A stretch of 62,752 nt of DNA from Prevotella heparinolytica (GTDB taxonomy: Bacteria; Bacteroidota; Bacteroidia; Bacteroidales; Bacteroidaceae). The position numbers and the translations under genes were made by a program. This document shows, one piece after another, positions 26,687 through 36,234 of this stretch (its first letter is position 1; the number at the start of each line of letters is the position of its first letter). Location of the stretch: the NCBI RefSeq assembly GCF_004342845.1, contig NZ_SLXB01000023.1, positions 1 through 62,752 on the forward strand, given 5' to 3'. The notes under the pieces are model-generated. The model did no database searches. It worked only from the letters and a program-made list of their open reading frames with translations, and was not told the origin of the DNA.

Positions 26687-27565
26687 TTAAATATCTTGTA
26701 TAAAATCTGCCAATCTCTTATATTCAAAGACACCTATAAGTGACTGAATTTTAGCATCATCGAAATAAGTATGATCACTCTCAATACGAAGATCACGATC
26801 TGGCCAAGAAACCGCCGTCACATTTGCTCCAAACTTGCTCGCAATGAGTACCGCCGCTTCTTTCAGAGAGAAAGTTTCACCACCTATATTGTAAATCTCA
26901 CCATTGCTATTTGGATTGAAAGCGCCTTCCACCAGTTGATAACAAAGATCCTGCATATGGGTAAAAGTACGCTTAATAGAACCTCCCCCATAAAGAGTAA
27001 TATCCTTGCCGGCTCTCGCTTGCTTTATAAAGAAACCAACAGTTCCGAAACTATAATCTGTAGAGAGCAGATTACCATAAGGAATGCAAATACGGAAAAC
27101 AGCATAAGGAATATCAAAGCTTGTTTTATAAGCTTGAAGCAATCCCTCACATGCAATCTTGTTGACAGCATAAATGGTTTTTGTTTCCTTCGTGTCAGAT
27201 TCCTTTAACGCCTTATCTTCGCCTTTATAGACCAATCGAGTTGAAGGAAATATTATCTTAGGGCGATATTTACTATTGCGAATAGCATCCAAAAGATTCA
27301 TCAGGCCGATCTCGTTGATAGCGTTATATGCCTGATACTTATCAAATCCAACATAAGTGCCTGTAAGACCTGCAAACATGAATATATAATCCACATTAAG
27401 ATCTATTTCTGCTACAGATGCAGGATTTGTTATATCTATCTTTTTATAATTAGGCTCACTAGCATCCAAAACATCATATTCCATGGGAATATAACCTTTC
27501 TGCTTAAGATAAAAATTCAAATGTTCACCAATATAGCCTTTACTACCTATTATTGCTATTTTCAT
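26687..27565 (-). CDS. NAD-dependent epimerase/dehydratase (extended SDR)
   Basis: 292 residues. MKIAIIGSKGYIGEHLNFYL gives the GxxGxxG loop, and TIYAVNKIACEGLL the YxxxK site. KRTFTHMQDLCYQLVEG is typical of sugar-nucleotide SDRs. It lies directly upstream of the 2,3-dehydratase and probably reduces or epimerises the branched CDP-sugar. Exact step unknown. Confidence 0.75.
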   Translation of the reverse strand: MKIAIIGSKGYIGEHLNFYLKQKGYIPMEYDVLDASEPNYKKIDITNPASVAEIDLNVDYIFMFAGLTGTYVGFDKYQAYNAINEIGLMNLLDAIRNSKYRPKIIFPSTRLVYKGEDKALKESDTKETKTIYAVNKIACEGLLQAYKTSFDIPYAVFRICIPYGNLLSTDYSFGTVGFFIKQARAGKDITLYGGGSIKRTFTHMQDLCYQLVEGAFNPNSNGEIYNIGGETFSLKEAAVLIASKFGANVTAVSWPDRDLRIESDHTYFDDAKIQSLIGVFEYKRLADFIQDI

Positions 27566-27630
27566 TGTTGTTTTATGGTTTCACAGAGCACAAGCCCTCT
27601 CAGGTGTTTCAAACGACACAATACTTTCTT

Positions 27631-28557
27631 CTAACAATTATGATGCCCCATCATTTTAGCATACAAATTATTTCCCAAGATGTGAAATAGAATAACCCTA
27701 ATTACAGATCGAAAACTATAATGAAGTGTATTAAAGATACCATACTTTGCGTAAATTTGTTTATAGAAATATCTTTTCTCTTTCATTGGCATATCAGATA
27801 TGCTTATATACCTAAAAAGAGTACCAATAATTGTTCTGAATACATTATCCTTAAAGATTTCTCTTTCTCTATAAAAAAGATCTAACATGGTTAAATAAGG
27901 TATTATCAATTCACTTCTATTCCATGTTATATCACCACCATGTGTCTTAAGAATTGCCTGATTTGTAAAGAAACAAGTATCATTGGGAATATTTCTTAGA
28001 TGTATCATCACTCTTACAATCTGGGCAATCTTCAAAGACAAATATTTATAATGATAGAATAAATCATCTTTCGTTTTTTCTATATTATGTGCACCTTCTG
28101 ATGTAAAAAAAGAAGACAAGAACTCATATTTATTAGACATAGCTTTGGCAAAGCCTTGCAAACCTTTAATTTGACCATTATAGGACGAATTAAATTTGAT
28201 AAAAATTTCATCAGGATGCTCTTTAAGTGTTTTTATAATATACTTTAATGCACCTGCTGATAAATAATCATCATCTCCCAAAACAATAAGCCATTTCGTA
28301 TTACAGAACTCAAATAGCCTTATAATATTTGCATCTCCACCTACATTAACCTCATTCTGGTATGGTATTACACCATACTCTACAATGTATGGTTTTATAA
28401 ATTCTTCAAAATTATAATTGGTGCTCTTATTATCTCTAACTACAATCTGGATATCATCTGTAATCTGTGAACAAATATGCTCTAAGCACTCTTTCAAATA
28501 ATTGCTTCGATTATAAGTCGGAATACCTATTGTCAGCAAAGCTTTTTTATTTTCCAT
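27631..28557 (-). CDS. Family 2 glycosyltransferase
   Basis: 308 residues, GT-A fold. KALLTIGIPTYNRSNYLKEC opens the protein; IVVRDNKSTNYNFEEF and WLIVLGDDDYLSAGAL carry the nucleotide- and metal-binding acidic residues. It overlaps wzx by 11 bp. Specificity unknown. Confidence 0.87.
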   Translation of the reverse strand: MENKKALLTIGIPTYNRSNYLKECLEHICSQITDDIQIVVRDNKSTNYNFEEFIKPYIVEYGVIPYQNEVNVGGDANIIRLFEFCNTKWLIVLGDDDYLSAGALKYIIKTLKEHPDEIFIKFNSSYNGQIKGLQGFAKAMSNKYEFLSSFFTSEGAHNIEKTKDDLFYHYKYLSLKIAQIVRVMIHLRNIPNDTCFFTNQAILKTHGGDITWNRSELIIPYLTMLDLFYREREIFKDNVFRTIIGTLFRYISISDMPMKEKRYFYKQIYAKYGIFNTLHYSFRSVIRVILFHILGNNLYAKMMGHHNC

Positions 28558-29920
28558 TATGCCATTTTCGTTTGTATGAATAATAAGTATAATAACCCCA
28601 TGGAAACATTAATATCTGGATTATACAGTAACCTATCGTTACACCGTATAGTCCATATAGATGTCCAAAGCCTAATGTTGATATCATACATAAGCCTCCC
28701 GCAACTACCGAATTAATAAGAAAAGGCTCTTTCTTGTGACATCTTAGATATGTTGCCCAAGAATTCACATATTGATGAGTATAAACAGGTATTATCATTA
28801 GGAGTAGTGGAATATAATCCAAAAAACGATCTGCAAAAACATTTCCATTAATCTTTAACTCAGTTATTCTTAAAAAGAAAATAAATAATAAAAAGAGAAA
28901 CAAAAGGACAGCACATACTGATGTCATTTGCCGTAATGTTTTCTTAAAAAGCTTATCTAACTGTACATAATCTTTTAAAGCTATAAGTTTGCTATAAAGC
29001 GGAACCTTAGTGCCGATCCAGCTAAAAGACAGGGTCTGTATTGCATTTAATGCTTGAAGTGTCATTCCCATCTGACCAGCAACCACCGCTCCTTCTACTA
29101 CGAACAATACTATATTAAAGATATTAAATATAAAATAACCACTAATCCAAGAAAGAGATATACGCCATTGAAGGGGGAATATCTCCTTCATGTAAGAAAC
29201 CCTATTCTCAATCTTCTCATTCCATAAATTAATTATAATTCTTAGTAATCCCTGTCTTATTACAAAAGTCAGCCATACGATAACAGAAACCAGATATCCT
29301 AATCCTACAACATACAATTTAAGTCCTACGGCAAGTCCTATCCATGTAAATACAGGAATTATTATTTGTTGTCCAAAAGTGATAATCGACATTTCTTTAA
29401 CATAGCCTAATCCACTTAATATTGAAGTTAGAGGTCCTTCGTATAATTTAATACCTGTGGCTATAGAAATAATTATCCATGGCAATCTCCATTCCACATC
29501 AGTGGATTGTGTTTCTCCGAAACGCTTAAAGTATAAGAAACCTACTATTAAAAGAAACGAGACCACTAAAAGGGCCAGAATTGCATACCATTTAATGCAA
29601 AACCGAACTAATGAAGCTAACCTAGAGACAAAAAAGGGATCTCCCGAATAATGCCCATCATCCGTGAGTTGAAGACAAGAAGCCTCATGCGCAGCAAACT
29701 GGGTCATTATGCTAGTCAATCCAAGTTCAAAGAAGACCTGCATTGCAAGTAATGAACCAAATGTATAGAAGAATCCCTGTTCTACTCCTGTTAGAAAAGT
29801 TGTTATAAAGAATACAGAAGCTACTCCTGTAAACCCTCCGATTATTCTAGCTCCCGAAGAATAGGCTATAGACTTATCAATTCCTATTTTCTTAGCAAGT
29901 TCTTTGACTATATTAGCCAT
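28547..29920 (-). CDS. wzx: Wzx-type polysaccharide flippase
   Basis: 457 residues with about twelve membrane helices and the polysaccharide-transporter N-terminus (SSGARIIGGFTGVASVFFIT). It would flip undecaprenyl-linked repeat units to the periplasm for the Wzy polymerase. It begins at the last base of the transketolase C-subunit gene and overlaps the next glycosyltransferase, so it is tightly embedded in the operon. Confidence 0.85.
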   Translation of the reverse strand: MANIVKELAKKIGIDKSIAYSSGARIIGGFTGVASVFFITTFLTGVEQGFFYTFGSLLAMQVFFELGLTSIMTQFAAHEASCLQLTDDGHYSGDPFFVSRLASLVRFCIKWYAILALLVVSFLLIVGFLYFKRFGETQSTDVEWRLPWIIISIATGIKLYEGPLTSILSGLGYVKEMSIITFGQQIIIPVFTWIGLAVGLKLYVVGLGYLVSVIVWLTFVIRQGLLRIIINLWNEKIENRVSYMKEIFPLQWRISLSWISGYFIFNIFNIVLFVVEGAVVAGQMGMTLQALNAIQTLSFSWIGTKVPLYSKLIALKDYVQLDKLFKKTLRQMTSVCAVLLFLFLLFIFFLRITELKINGNVFADRFLDYIPLLLMIIPVYTHQYVNSWATYLRCHKKEPFLINSVVAGGLCMISTLGFGHLYGLYGVTIGYCIIQILMFPWGYYTYYSYKRKWHNGK

Positions 29921-30822
29921 TATAAAAAAAGCCTTTCGTATTTTCGTAAAAATAGTTGAGAACCTACAACCTCAACAAACTCATCAGGAATAGCAATTCT
30001 CTTAATCTTTGGATATGTTTCTATCCCACCATCAGCATAAAGATCATTTACTATCTCAACAACAGCAGACCCCATACCACAAGATTTCTGATGTTCCTCT
30101 ATTGTAATCAATCCTTTTGGGTGAGAGTTAATAACCCTCTTCAACTGATCAATATCAATAGGCTTTACAAATGGAACGCTATAGAGATTATAGGGAAGAT
30201 TTTCATCCTCTATTTGATGCTTAGCTGCGTCAAGAATATTACCGCAAGCTAATACCGCTTTTTCATTCCCTTTCTTAACGATTAGCGGGCAGATATCTCC
30301 AATCTTAATATCTATAACCTCTTTAGTATGTACGACCTTCTCACCAGCTTTACCCAAACGAATATACATAGGACCATCGTATATAGCAGATAACTTCGTT
30401 ATAGCCTTAGCTTCGATCGGGTCACCCGGCGTTGCTACCACTATATTGGGTATAACACGAAGGGCACCAATATCCTCAGTCGCTTGATGAGTAGCACCAA
30501 GGCTACCATAAGCATAACCAGCTCCTACAGATACAATCTTCACATTCACATTGTGGTAAGAAATATCATTACGTATCTGCTCCAAGCACCGGATAGTTGG
30601 GAAATTACCTATTGAATAAAAATACACATTATAACCTGCCATTGATAAACCTGCCGCTACTCCTGCCATATTCTGTTCAGCAATTCCCACGTTCAGGAAA
30701 CGTTCAGGAAACTCCTCTGCAAATGGCTCGATAACATGATAACCTAAATCACCTACAAGCAGAAAAATTTTATCATTATGACGAGCTTCTTCAATTAATT
30801 GCTTTATAAAATTCGTTCTCAT
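29920..30822 (-). CDS. Transketolase-like enzyme, C-terminal subunit
   Basis: 300 residues covering the pyrimidine-binding and C-terminal domains. The glutamate block is FLNVGIAEQNMAGVAAGLSM; GATHQATEDIGALRVIPNIV is typical of transketolase and DXS-like partners. With the separate N-terminal subunit, it forms a split ThDP enzyme that transfers a two-carbon ketol. Split transketolases in NDP-sugar loci are associated with two-carbon branched sugars. Overlaps the N-subunit gene by 4 bp. Confidence 0.85.
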   Translation of the reverse strand: MRTNFIKQLIEEARHNDKIFLLVGDLGYHVIEPFAEEFPERFLNVGIAEQNMAGVAAGLSMAGYNVYFYSIGNFPTIRCLEQIRNDISYHNVNVKIVSVGAGYAYGSLGATHQATEDIGALRVIPNIVVATPGDPIEAKAITKLSAIYDGPMYIRLGKAGEKVVHTKEVIDIKIGDICPLIVKKGNEKAVLACGNILDAAKHQIEDENLPYNLYSVPFVKPIDIDQLKRVINSHPKGLITIEEHQKSCGMGSAVVEIVNDLYADGGIETYPKIKRIAIPDEFVEVVGSQLFLRKYERLFL

Positions 30823-31631
30823 AACAACTCCTCCTTAGCTTGTTTAAGTTCACCATCATTTGGTGCGCTATAATGAAATTTCAGATTATGTTCCATGAAA
30901 CTAACACCTTTACCCTTTATTGTATTTGAAACGATTACGGTTGGCTTGCCTGTGCATTCTTTAAAATTATCGAAAGCAGAAATAATCTGATTATAGTCAT
31001 GGCCATCGATTTCAATAACATTCCATTGAAAAGTCTTCAATTTTTCAGGAAGAGGATCAAGACACAACACATCCTTTGTATCCCCCAAGGCCTGCATTTT
31101 GTTCTTGTCTACTATCAAACAAAGATTATCCAAATGATTATGAGCTGCAAACATAATAGCTTCCCAATTGCTACCTTCATTGATTTCGCCATCACCAATC
31201 AAACAATACACACTGTTGTTTAGACCATTGCGTTTCGCGCCAAGAGCTAATCCGCAAGCTACTGGCATACCATGACCAAGACTACCTGTAGAAAGCTCTA
31301 CACCAGGAAGTTTATGAGTGGCATGAGCAAAAAAAAGAGTTCCATTCTTTGCAAAGTTCTCCATAAGTTCATTCATATCAATGAATCCCATTTCTGCCAA
31401 AACTGCATAATATAGGGCACAACAATGCCCCTTACTCAATATAAATCGATCTCGTCCAGGAGCCTCCTTTGTTTCTGGAGTATTATTTAGATAGTTGGCA
31501 TAAAGTGTAACAAGTAAGTCCGCCATAGATAAAGCTCCACCAGAATGCGACTCATTTGCATTATGAGCCATTTCAAGAGCTTTATAACGAACTGACTGAG
31601 CCAGTTCGAATAATTGTTTTTTTTCCATCAT
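30819..31631 (-). CDS. Transketolase-like enzyme, N-terminal ThDP-binding subunit
   Basis: 270 residues. ThDP/metal motif GDGEINEGSNWEAIMFAAHN ends in the expected asparagine region, with GHSGGALSMADLL and RFILSKGHCCALYYAVLA before it. Works with the C-terminal subunit encoded next. Its start lies 50 bp inside the preceding SDR gene, a long overlap even for this tight operon; the paired MM start leaves 47 or 50 bp. The acceptor is inferred to be a CDP-4-ketosugar rather than a pentose phosphate, because the core pathway enzyme is normally a single long chain. Confidence 0.85.
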   Translation of the reverse strand: MMEKKQLFELAQSVRYKALEMAHNANESHSGGALSMADLLVTLYANYLNNTPETKEAPGRDRFILSKGHCCALYYAVLAEMGFIDMNELMENFAKNGTLFFAHATHKLPGVELSTGSLGHGMPVACGLALGAKRNGLNNSVYCLIGDGEINEGSNWEAIMFAAHNHLDNLCLIVDKNKMQALGDTKDVLCLDPLPEKLKTFQWNVIEIDGHDYNQIISAFDNFKECTGKPTVIVSNTIKGKGVSFMEHNLKFHYSAPNDGELKQAKEELL

Positions 31632-32535
31632 TATACTTATTGAGATAAAATTCTATAGTTTCATACAACCTTTCATCAAAGTTCGATGTATTTAGATTAT
31701 AGATATTTTTACGAAGGGCAGTAGTATCCCCTTCCATATACATACATTGCCCATAACGATAAGGCAGTGCACCAAAATTCAATTTAAAACTTGGATTAAT
31801 TGCATCCCTTATCTTACTAACCAAATCTTTCAAAGATGTTGGATTGTCAGAACAGATATTATAAATACCACTCTTTCCATCAGCATAAATTGCCATCTCA
31901 ATAGCTTTCGCACATTCACCTACATAAAGATATGCCAATTTCTGTTCTCCAGGTGTTAAATCCATGTGGTCCTCATTTGATATACTCTTTATTAAACTGG
32001 GAATTAACCATCTGTCTGCTTCATGAGGGCCAAATAGAGGGAAAAGACGAAACCAGAACCAATCCATGTCATGAATTTCACAGAAACTTCTCAGTATTGT
32101 TTGAGATGCAGATTTTACTGCTGCATAAGCTGTCTTGGGATTGATAGGATCAGATTCTTCAATTTTTTTAGTGAAGTTTCCATATTCTGATTGGGAGCCA
32201 ATGCCTACAAACTTCTTGCATTTAGTTTCCAATGCTATATCTAGAAGCTCCTGTTGTAAATAAATATTACTCACCTGCTTACTCCACACAATACGATCTG
32301 CAGCCGCTACTCCATTCCAAGCAAGATTATAGACAATAGTTGGATTAAAATCATGAAATCTTGATTTCCAATCATCTGAGTTATCAACCCATAGTACTTT
32401 TTCTTTATATGATTCCAAGCCGTTAAGTTTAGAATTAGGCCTTTTAAGGCATAACACCTCATGACCATCATCCACTAGAGCTTTAACTAAATATGCCCCA
32501 ATAAACCCACTTGCACCTGTTACAAATGCTTTCAT
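31582..32535 (-). CDS. NAD-dependent epimerase/dehydratase (extended SDR)
   Basis: 317 residues. MKAFVTGASGFIGAYLVKAL gives the GxxGxxG loop, TAYAAVKSASQTILR the YxxxK site, and FRLFPLFGPHEADRWLIPSL the sugar-binding part. Starts at the last base of the rfbG gene. Likely a 4- or branch-reductase of the CDP-sugar. Alternative: epimerase. Confidence 0.78.
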   Translation of the reverse strand: MKAFVTGASGFIGAYLVKALVDDGHEVLCLKRPNSKLNGLESYKEKVLWVDNSDDWKSRFHDFNPTIVYNLAWNGVAAADRIVWSKQVSNIYLQQELLDIALETKCKKFVGIGSQSEYGNFTKKIEESDPINPKTAYAAVKSASQTILRSFCEIHDMDWFWFRLFPLFGPHEADRWLIPSLIKSISNEDHMDLTPGEQKLAYLYVGECAKAIEMAIYADGKSGIYNICSDNPTSLKDLVSKIRDAINPSFKLNFGALPYRYGQCMYMEGDTTALRKNIYNLNTSNFDERLYETIEFYLNKYNDGKKTIIRTGSVSSL

Positions 32536-33611
32536 TACCTAAGAAACTTCTCAATTTCCTCCAAACAGAGGTTAAATACATTTTCTGTTTTATATCTCTT
32601 GTACCAATCAGCCGTTAAAGCTACACACTGCATGGCATTTAATCTTGGCTTCCATCCAAGACGTGTCTTCCCCTTATCAATATTAAGCATCAACAAATGT
32701 GCTTCATGGAGTGCCTCAGAATCTGAAACATCTTGCAATTCTCCAAAACCAAAGGTCTTGATGATAGCAGTCGCCATCTCCCAAACAGTAAGCACACTTT
32801 CAGCTTCAGGACCAAAGTTCCAGCCTTCACAATATTCTGTAGGATTCTCCCACATCTTCTGAGCGAGCATCATGTAGCCAGAAAGAGGCTCTAATACATG
32901 CTCCCATGGACGAATAGCCTTTGGTGAACGAATTTTGATTGGACTACCTGTTTCAAGCGCACGAATACAATCTGGAATAATACGATCAAGAGCCCAATCG
33001 CCGCCTCCAATTACATTACCGGCACGAACTGATGAAACGCTAACGGTATGCTTCTTACCATAATCTTCCGGATTAAAGAAACTCCTTCTCCAGCTTTGGA
33101 TGGCAATTTCGCAAGCACCTTTAGAGGAAGAATATGGATCATAACCACCGAATGGGTCAGTTTCAACATACCCTTTCATCTGTTCTTTGTTATCATAGCA
33201 CTTGTCGGTAGTAATCATTATACCAACTTTCACACTCTTTGTAACACGAATAGCCTCCATGATATTGATAGTTCCCATCACGTTTGTCTGATAAGTCTCG
33301 ACAGGTTGCACATAGCTCAAGCGAACCAATGGCTGAGCAGCAAGATGGAAAACAATCTCTGGCTGATATTCAGTAAAGATTTGCTTCATCTTTTCGCCAT
33401 CACAAATATCAGCACGAATATCTGCTTTGATTTTTGAGCCAATACCAGAAAGAACAAAATTGTCTTTCTCAGAATATGGCTCAAGACCAACACCTACAAC
33501 CTCAGCTCCTAACTCATGAAGCCAAATAGAAAGCCAAGACCCTTTGAAACCAGTATGGCCGGTTACAAGAACCCTTTTTTCTTTATAAAAACTATTGAAA
33601 ATATCCACCAT
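32535..33611 (-). CDS. rfbG: CDP-glucose 4,6-dehydratase
   Basis: 358 residues. RVLVTGHTGFKGSWLSIWLH is the diagnostic N-terminus of RfbG; the active site has TTDKCY and GYDPYSSSKGACEIA (YxxxK). It converts CDP-glucose to CDP-4-keto-6-deoxyglucose. Gene order rfbF then rfbG is standard, but the usual next gene rfbH (3-dehydrase) is missing and replaced by SDR/transketolase genes. Confidence 0.93.
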   Translation of the reverse strand: MVDIFNSFYKEKRVLVTGHTGFKGSWLSIWLHELGAEVVGVGLEPYSEKDNFVLSGIGSKIKADIRADICDGEKMKQIFTEYQPEIVFHLAAQPLVRLSYVQPVETYQTNVMGTINIMEAIRVTKSVKVGIMITTDKCYDNKEQMKGYVETDPFGGYDPYSSSKGACEIAIQSWRRSFFNPEDYGKKHTVSVSSVRAGNVIGGGDWALDRIIPDCIRALETGSPIKIRSPKAIRPWEHVLEPLSGYMMLAQKMWENPTEYCEGWNFGPEAESVLTVWEMATAIIKTFGFGELQDVSDSEALHEAHLLMLNIDKGKTRLGWKPRLNAMQCVALTADWYKRYKTENVFNLCLEEIEKFLR

Positions 33612-33616
33612 ATTGT

Positions 33617-34435
33617 TTAAAAACCTTTAGGGATATTAGGAATCGCACGTTTCCAACGTTGCCAAGGTGCTTTATTTTCAGCTAGCAATTTTTCCAACAT
33701 AGCTTTCTCACGAACGTTGTCCATACATTGCCAGAAACCTTTATGAATGTATGACATCAACTGATTCTCTTCAGCAAGTTTGGTAAGTGCGACCTTTTCA
33801 AACACACATGTATCATCTGTTAAATAATCAAATATTCTTGGCTCAAGTACCATATATCCAGCATTGATAGGTACCCCATCAGCAATATTCTTCTCTCGAA
33901 AGGATTTTACCGCTCCTCCCTCAATATCAAGCACCCCCTTCTCTTGAGCCATTTTAACTGCTGTTAGAGTTGCAAGTTTACCATGAGACTTATGAAATTC
34001 TAGCAATTTGTCTATTTCAACATCACATACACCATCGCCATAAGTGAACATGAAAGGTTCATTACCAACATACTTCTGAATGCGCTTAACACGACCACCT
34101 GTCATGGTGTTATAACCAGTATCAACAACAGTCACTTTCCAAGGCTCCATATTTGTCTGATGAACCGTCATTTCATCTTTACCATTACGAAAATCAAAGG
34201 TTACATCAGAATTATGCAAAAAGTAATTAGCAAACCACTCCTTGATATATTCCTGCTTATAGCCTGCACAGATAATAAACTCTATATGTCCATAGTAGGC
34301 ATACTCTTTCATAATATGCCAAAGAATAGGCATGCCGCCAATCTCAATCATTGGTTTTGGTTTGAATTGGCTTTCCTCACTGATGCGTGAGCCAAAACCA
34401 CCAGCTAAAAGTACTACTTTCATGGTATATTTCAC
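33617..34435 (-). CDS. rfbF: Glucose-1-phosphate cytidylyltransferase
   Basis: 272 residues. VVLLAGGFGSRISEESQFKP is the RfbF signature with the nucleotidyltransferase loop, and EFIICAGYKQEYIKEWF and FMFTYGDGVCDVEI follow. Makes CDP-glucose from CTP and glucose-1-phosphate. It overlaps pseI by 4 bp. Start is the first ATG (MKYTMK) or the ATG four codons later. Confidence 0.93.
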   Translation of the reverse strand: MKYTMKVVLLAGGFGSRISEESQFKPKPMIEIGGMPILWHIMKEYAYYGHIEFIICAGYKQEYIKEWFANYFLHNSDVTFDFRNGKDEMTVHQTNMEPWKVTVVDTGYNTMTGGRVKRIQKYVGNEPFMFTYGDGVCDVEIDKLLEFHKSHGKLATLTAVKMAQEKGVLDIEGGAVKSFREKNIADGVPINAGYMVLEPRIFDYLTDDTCVFEKVALTKLAEENQLMSYIHKGFWQCMDNVREKAMLEKLLAENKAPWQRWKRAIPNIPKGF

Positions 34436-35448
34436 TTTATGTAATCAAGACTCATTCTATCCCCCTTATTAAGATTACAATTTACCTTTTTCCCTAGTAT
34501 ATCTTTGAAATATTTTGGATGCAATCCAAAACCCGGCCTCACAGATCTCACATTCTTTTCTGTGATAACATCACCAGCTTTCATATCTTCAGCAACATAG
34601 AGAGAACGAGAGAAATTGCGTCCTTTAATTTTGAAAGGGTCTGTAGGATAATCAACATGACCAAGGGCCTTTTCTACATTACGAATAGAGATTGTCATTG
34701 CTGCAAATTCTTCTGTAGTCATAGAGAATGCAGCGTCAGGTCCCCCAATAGCCCTATCCATGATGAAGTGCTTCTCAACTATTTCTGCACCCAATGCCAC
34801 TGCTGCTACTGCCACATCAGACCCCATTGTGTGATCAGACAATCCTACTTTAACGCCAAAACGTTCTTTCATGTCAAGCATTGTCTTGAGATTTACATTC
34901 TCAAGAGGGGCAGGATAAGCAGATACGCAACGAAGAAGAGTAATATCTGTGTTACCTACCTCATGACAAACCTTAATTGCCAGTTCGATATCTTCCATTG
35001 TTGCAATACCCGTCGAGATAACCATTGGCTTACCTTTACTTGCCGCATATCGTATGAGGTTAACGTCTGTTATTTCAAAGGAAGCAATCTTATATATTGG
35101 ATTGCCACACTCCTCCAGCAAATCAACTGCAGTATTATCAAAAGGAGTTGAAAAGCAAATTAATCCTATTGATCTTGCATAATCAAACAGCTTCTGATGC
35201 CATTCCCATGGAGTATATGCTTCTTTATATAAATTATAAAGTTTATAACCATCCCAAAGGCCATTATCAATCTGAAAGTCTTCCTTATCACAATCAAGTG
35301 TAATGGTGTCAGCTGTGTATGTTTGTATTTTGACCGCATCTGCTCCAGCTTCTTTTGCAGCATCCATTGTGCGAAATGCAATATCAAGACTACCATTATG
35401 ATTCGCAGATAACTCTGCTATAATAAATGTATTCATATCAACATTCAA
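34432..35448 (-). CDS. pseI: Pseudaminic acid synthase
   Basis: 338 residues: NeuB-type barrel (FIIAELSANHNGSLDIAFRT; ADAVKIQTYTADTITL; KIASFEITD) plus a C-terminal SAF antifreeze-like domain (RSLYVAEDMKAGDVITEKNV). It condenses PEP with the hexose freed by PseG to give pseudaminic acid. PseI rather than NeuB is chosen because pseC, F, G and H are in the same operon. The start could be the fifth codon (second ATG). Confidence 0.9.
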   Translation of the reverse strand: MNVDMNTFIIAELSANHNGSLDIAFRTMDAAKEAGADAVKIQTYTADTITLDCDKEDFQIDNGLWDGYKLYNLYKEAYTPWEWHQKLFDYARSIGLICFSTPFDNTAVDLLEECGNPIYKIASFEITDVNLIRYAASKGKPMVISTGIATMEDIELAIKVCHEVGNTDITLLRCVSAYPAPLENVNLKTMLDMKERFGVKVGLSDHTMGSDVAVAAVALGAEIVEKHFIMDRAIGGPDAAFSMTTEEFAAMTISIRNVEKALGHVDYPTDPFKIKGRNFSRSLYVAEDMKAGDVITEKNVRSVRPGFGLHPKYFKDILGKKVNCNLNKGDRMSLDYIK

Positions 35449-35493
35449 ATATTACAAGTAGCCATAGCTCTTGCTTCACCTTAATTAGCTTAA

Positions 35494-36216
35494 TTAAATA
35501 GTGCCATTATCAACATGAATATTCTGACCAGTAATACTCTCTGCCTTGTCACTCAACAGAAATGCCACAGTCTCAGCAACCGATCTTACCGATGTTGCAG
35601 CCTTCAATGAAGTGCGAGCATATATCTTGTCTCTCTGTTCCTTAGTCAAGGAAGCACTCATTGCTGTAGCCATAAATCCTGGCACTACCACATTTGAGCG
35701 GATACCCATCTGTCCCCATTCGCGAGCTGTATCCTTTGAAAAAGCTTCGAGTGCCCCCTTTGAAGAGGCATACATTGCCAGCCCCTTATAACCAGTGTGG
35801 ACACTGATAGAAGAGATATGAACGATAGAGCCCTTAGTATGATGAAGAATCATGTTGCGAATCACATTCTTAGCCATCATCATTGGTGTGAAGACATTCA
35901 CATTATACATTGCTTTCAAACGCTCAAGATTCAAGTTGGTTATAATGTCATCATAAGCCAATGCTGCATTGTTGACATAACCATTAATCTGTACTTTATT
36001 GCCACAGAAATCCTTGAAAACACTCTGGCGAATATTATCACAATCAGAGAGATCAACACTCTTGTAAAATAGTCGACCTTCATACTCGCTTTGCAGAGCC
36101 TTGAAATCATCGGGACAGCTACGAGCAATTCCATAAACAGTATGGCCCTGTTCTAGTAGGACTCGACAAATTTCTAATCCTACCCCACGAGAACAACCTG
36201 TAACTAATATATTCAT
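35494..36216 (-). CDS. FabG-like short-chain dehydrogenase/reductase
   Basis: 240 residues. ILVTGCSRGVGLEICRVLLE supplies the TGxxxGxG loop; the active site has HISSISVHTGYKGLAMYASS (Ser...Tyr-x3-Lys). The C-terminal PGFMATAMSASL is typical of 3-oxoacyl-ACP reductases. It is 18 bp from an AMP-dependent ligase that is next to an ACP gene, so reduction of an ACP-bound acyl group (for example to 3-hydroxyacyl) is a reasonable reading. A sugar-directed SDR is the alternative. Confidence 0.8.
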   Translation of the reverse strand: MNILVTGCSRGVGLEICRVLLEQGHTVYGIARSCPDDFKALQSEYEGRLFYKSVDLSDCDNIRQSVFKDFCGNKVQINGYVNNAALAYDDIITNLNLERLKAMYNVNVFTPMMMAKNVIRNMILHHTKGSIVHISSISVHTGYKGLAMYASSKGALEAFSKDTAREWGQMGIRSNVVVPGFMATAMSASLTKEQRDKIYARTSLKAATSVRSVAETVAFLLSDKAESITGQNIHVDNGTI

Positions 36217-36234
36217 GCTAAATAAATTTATTAT

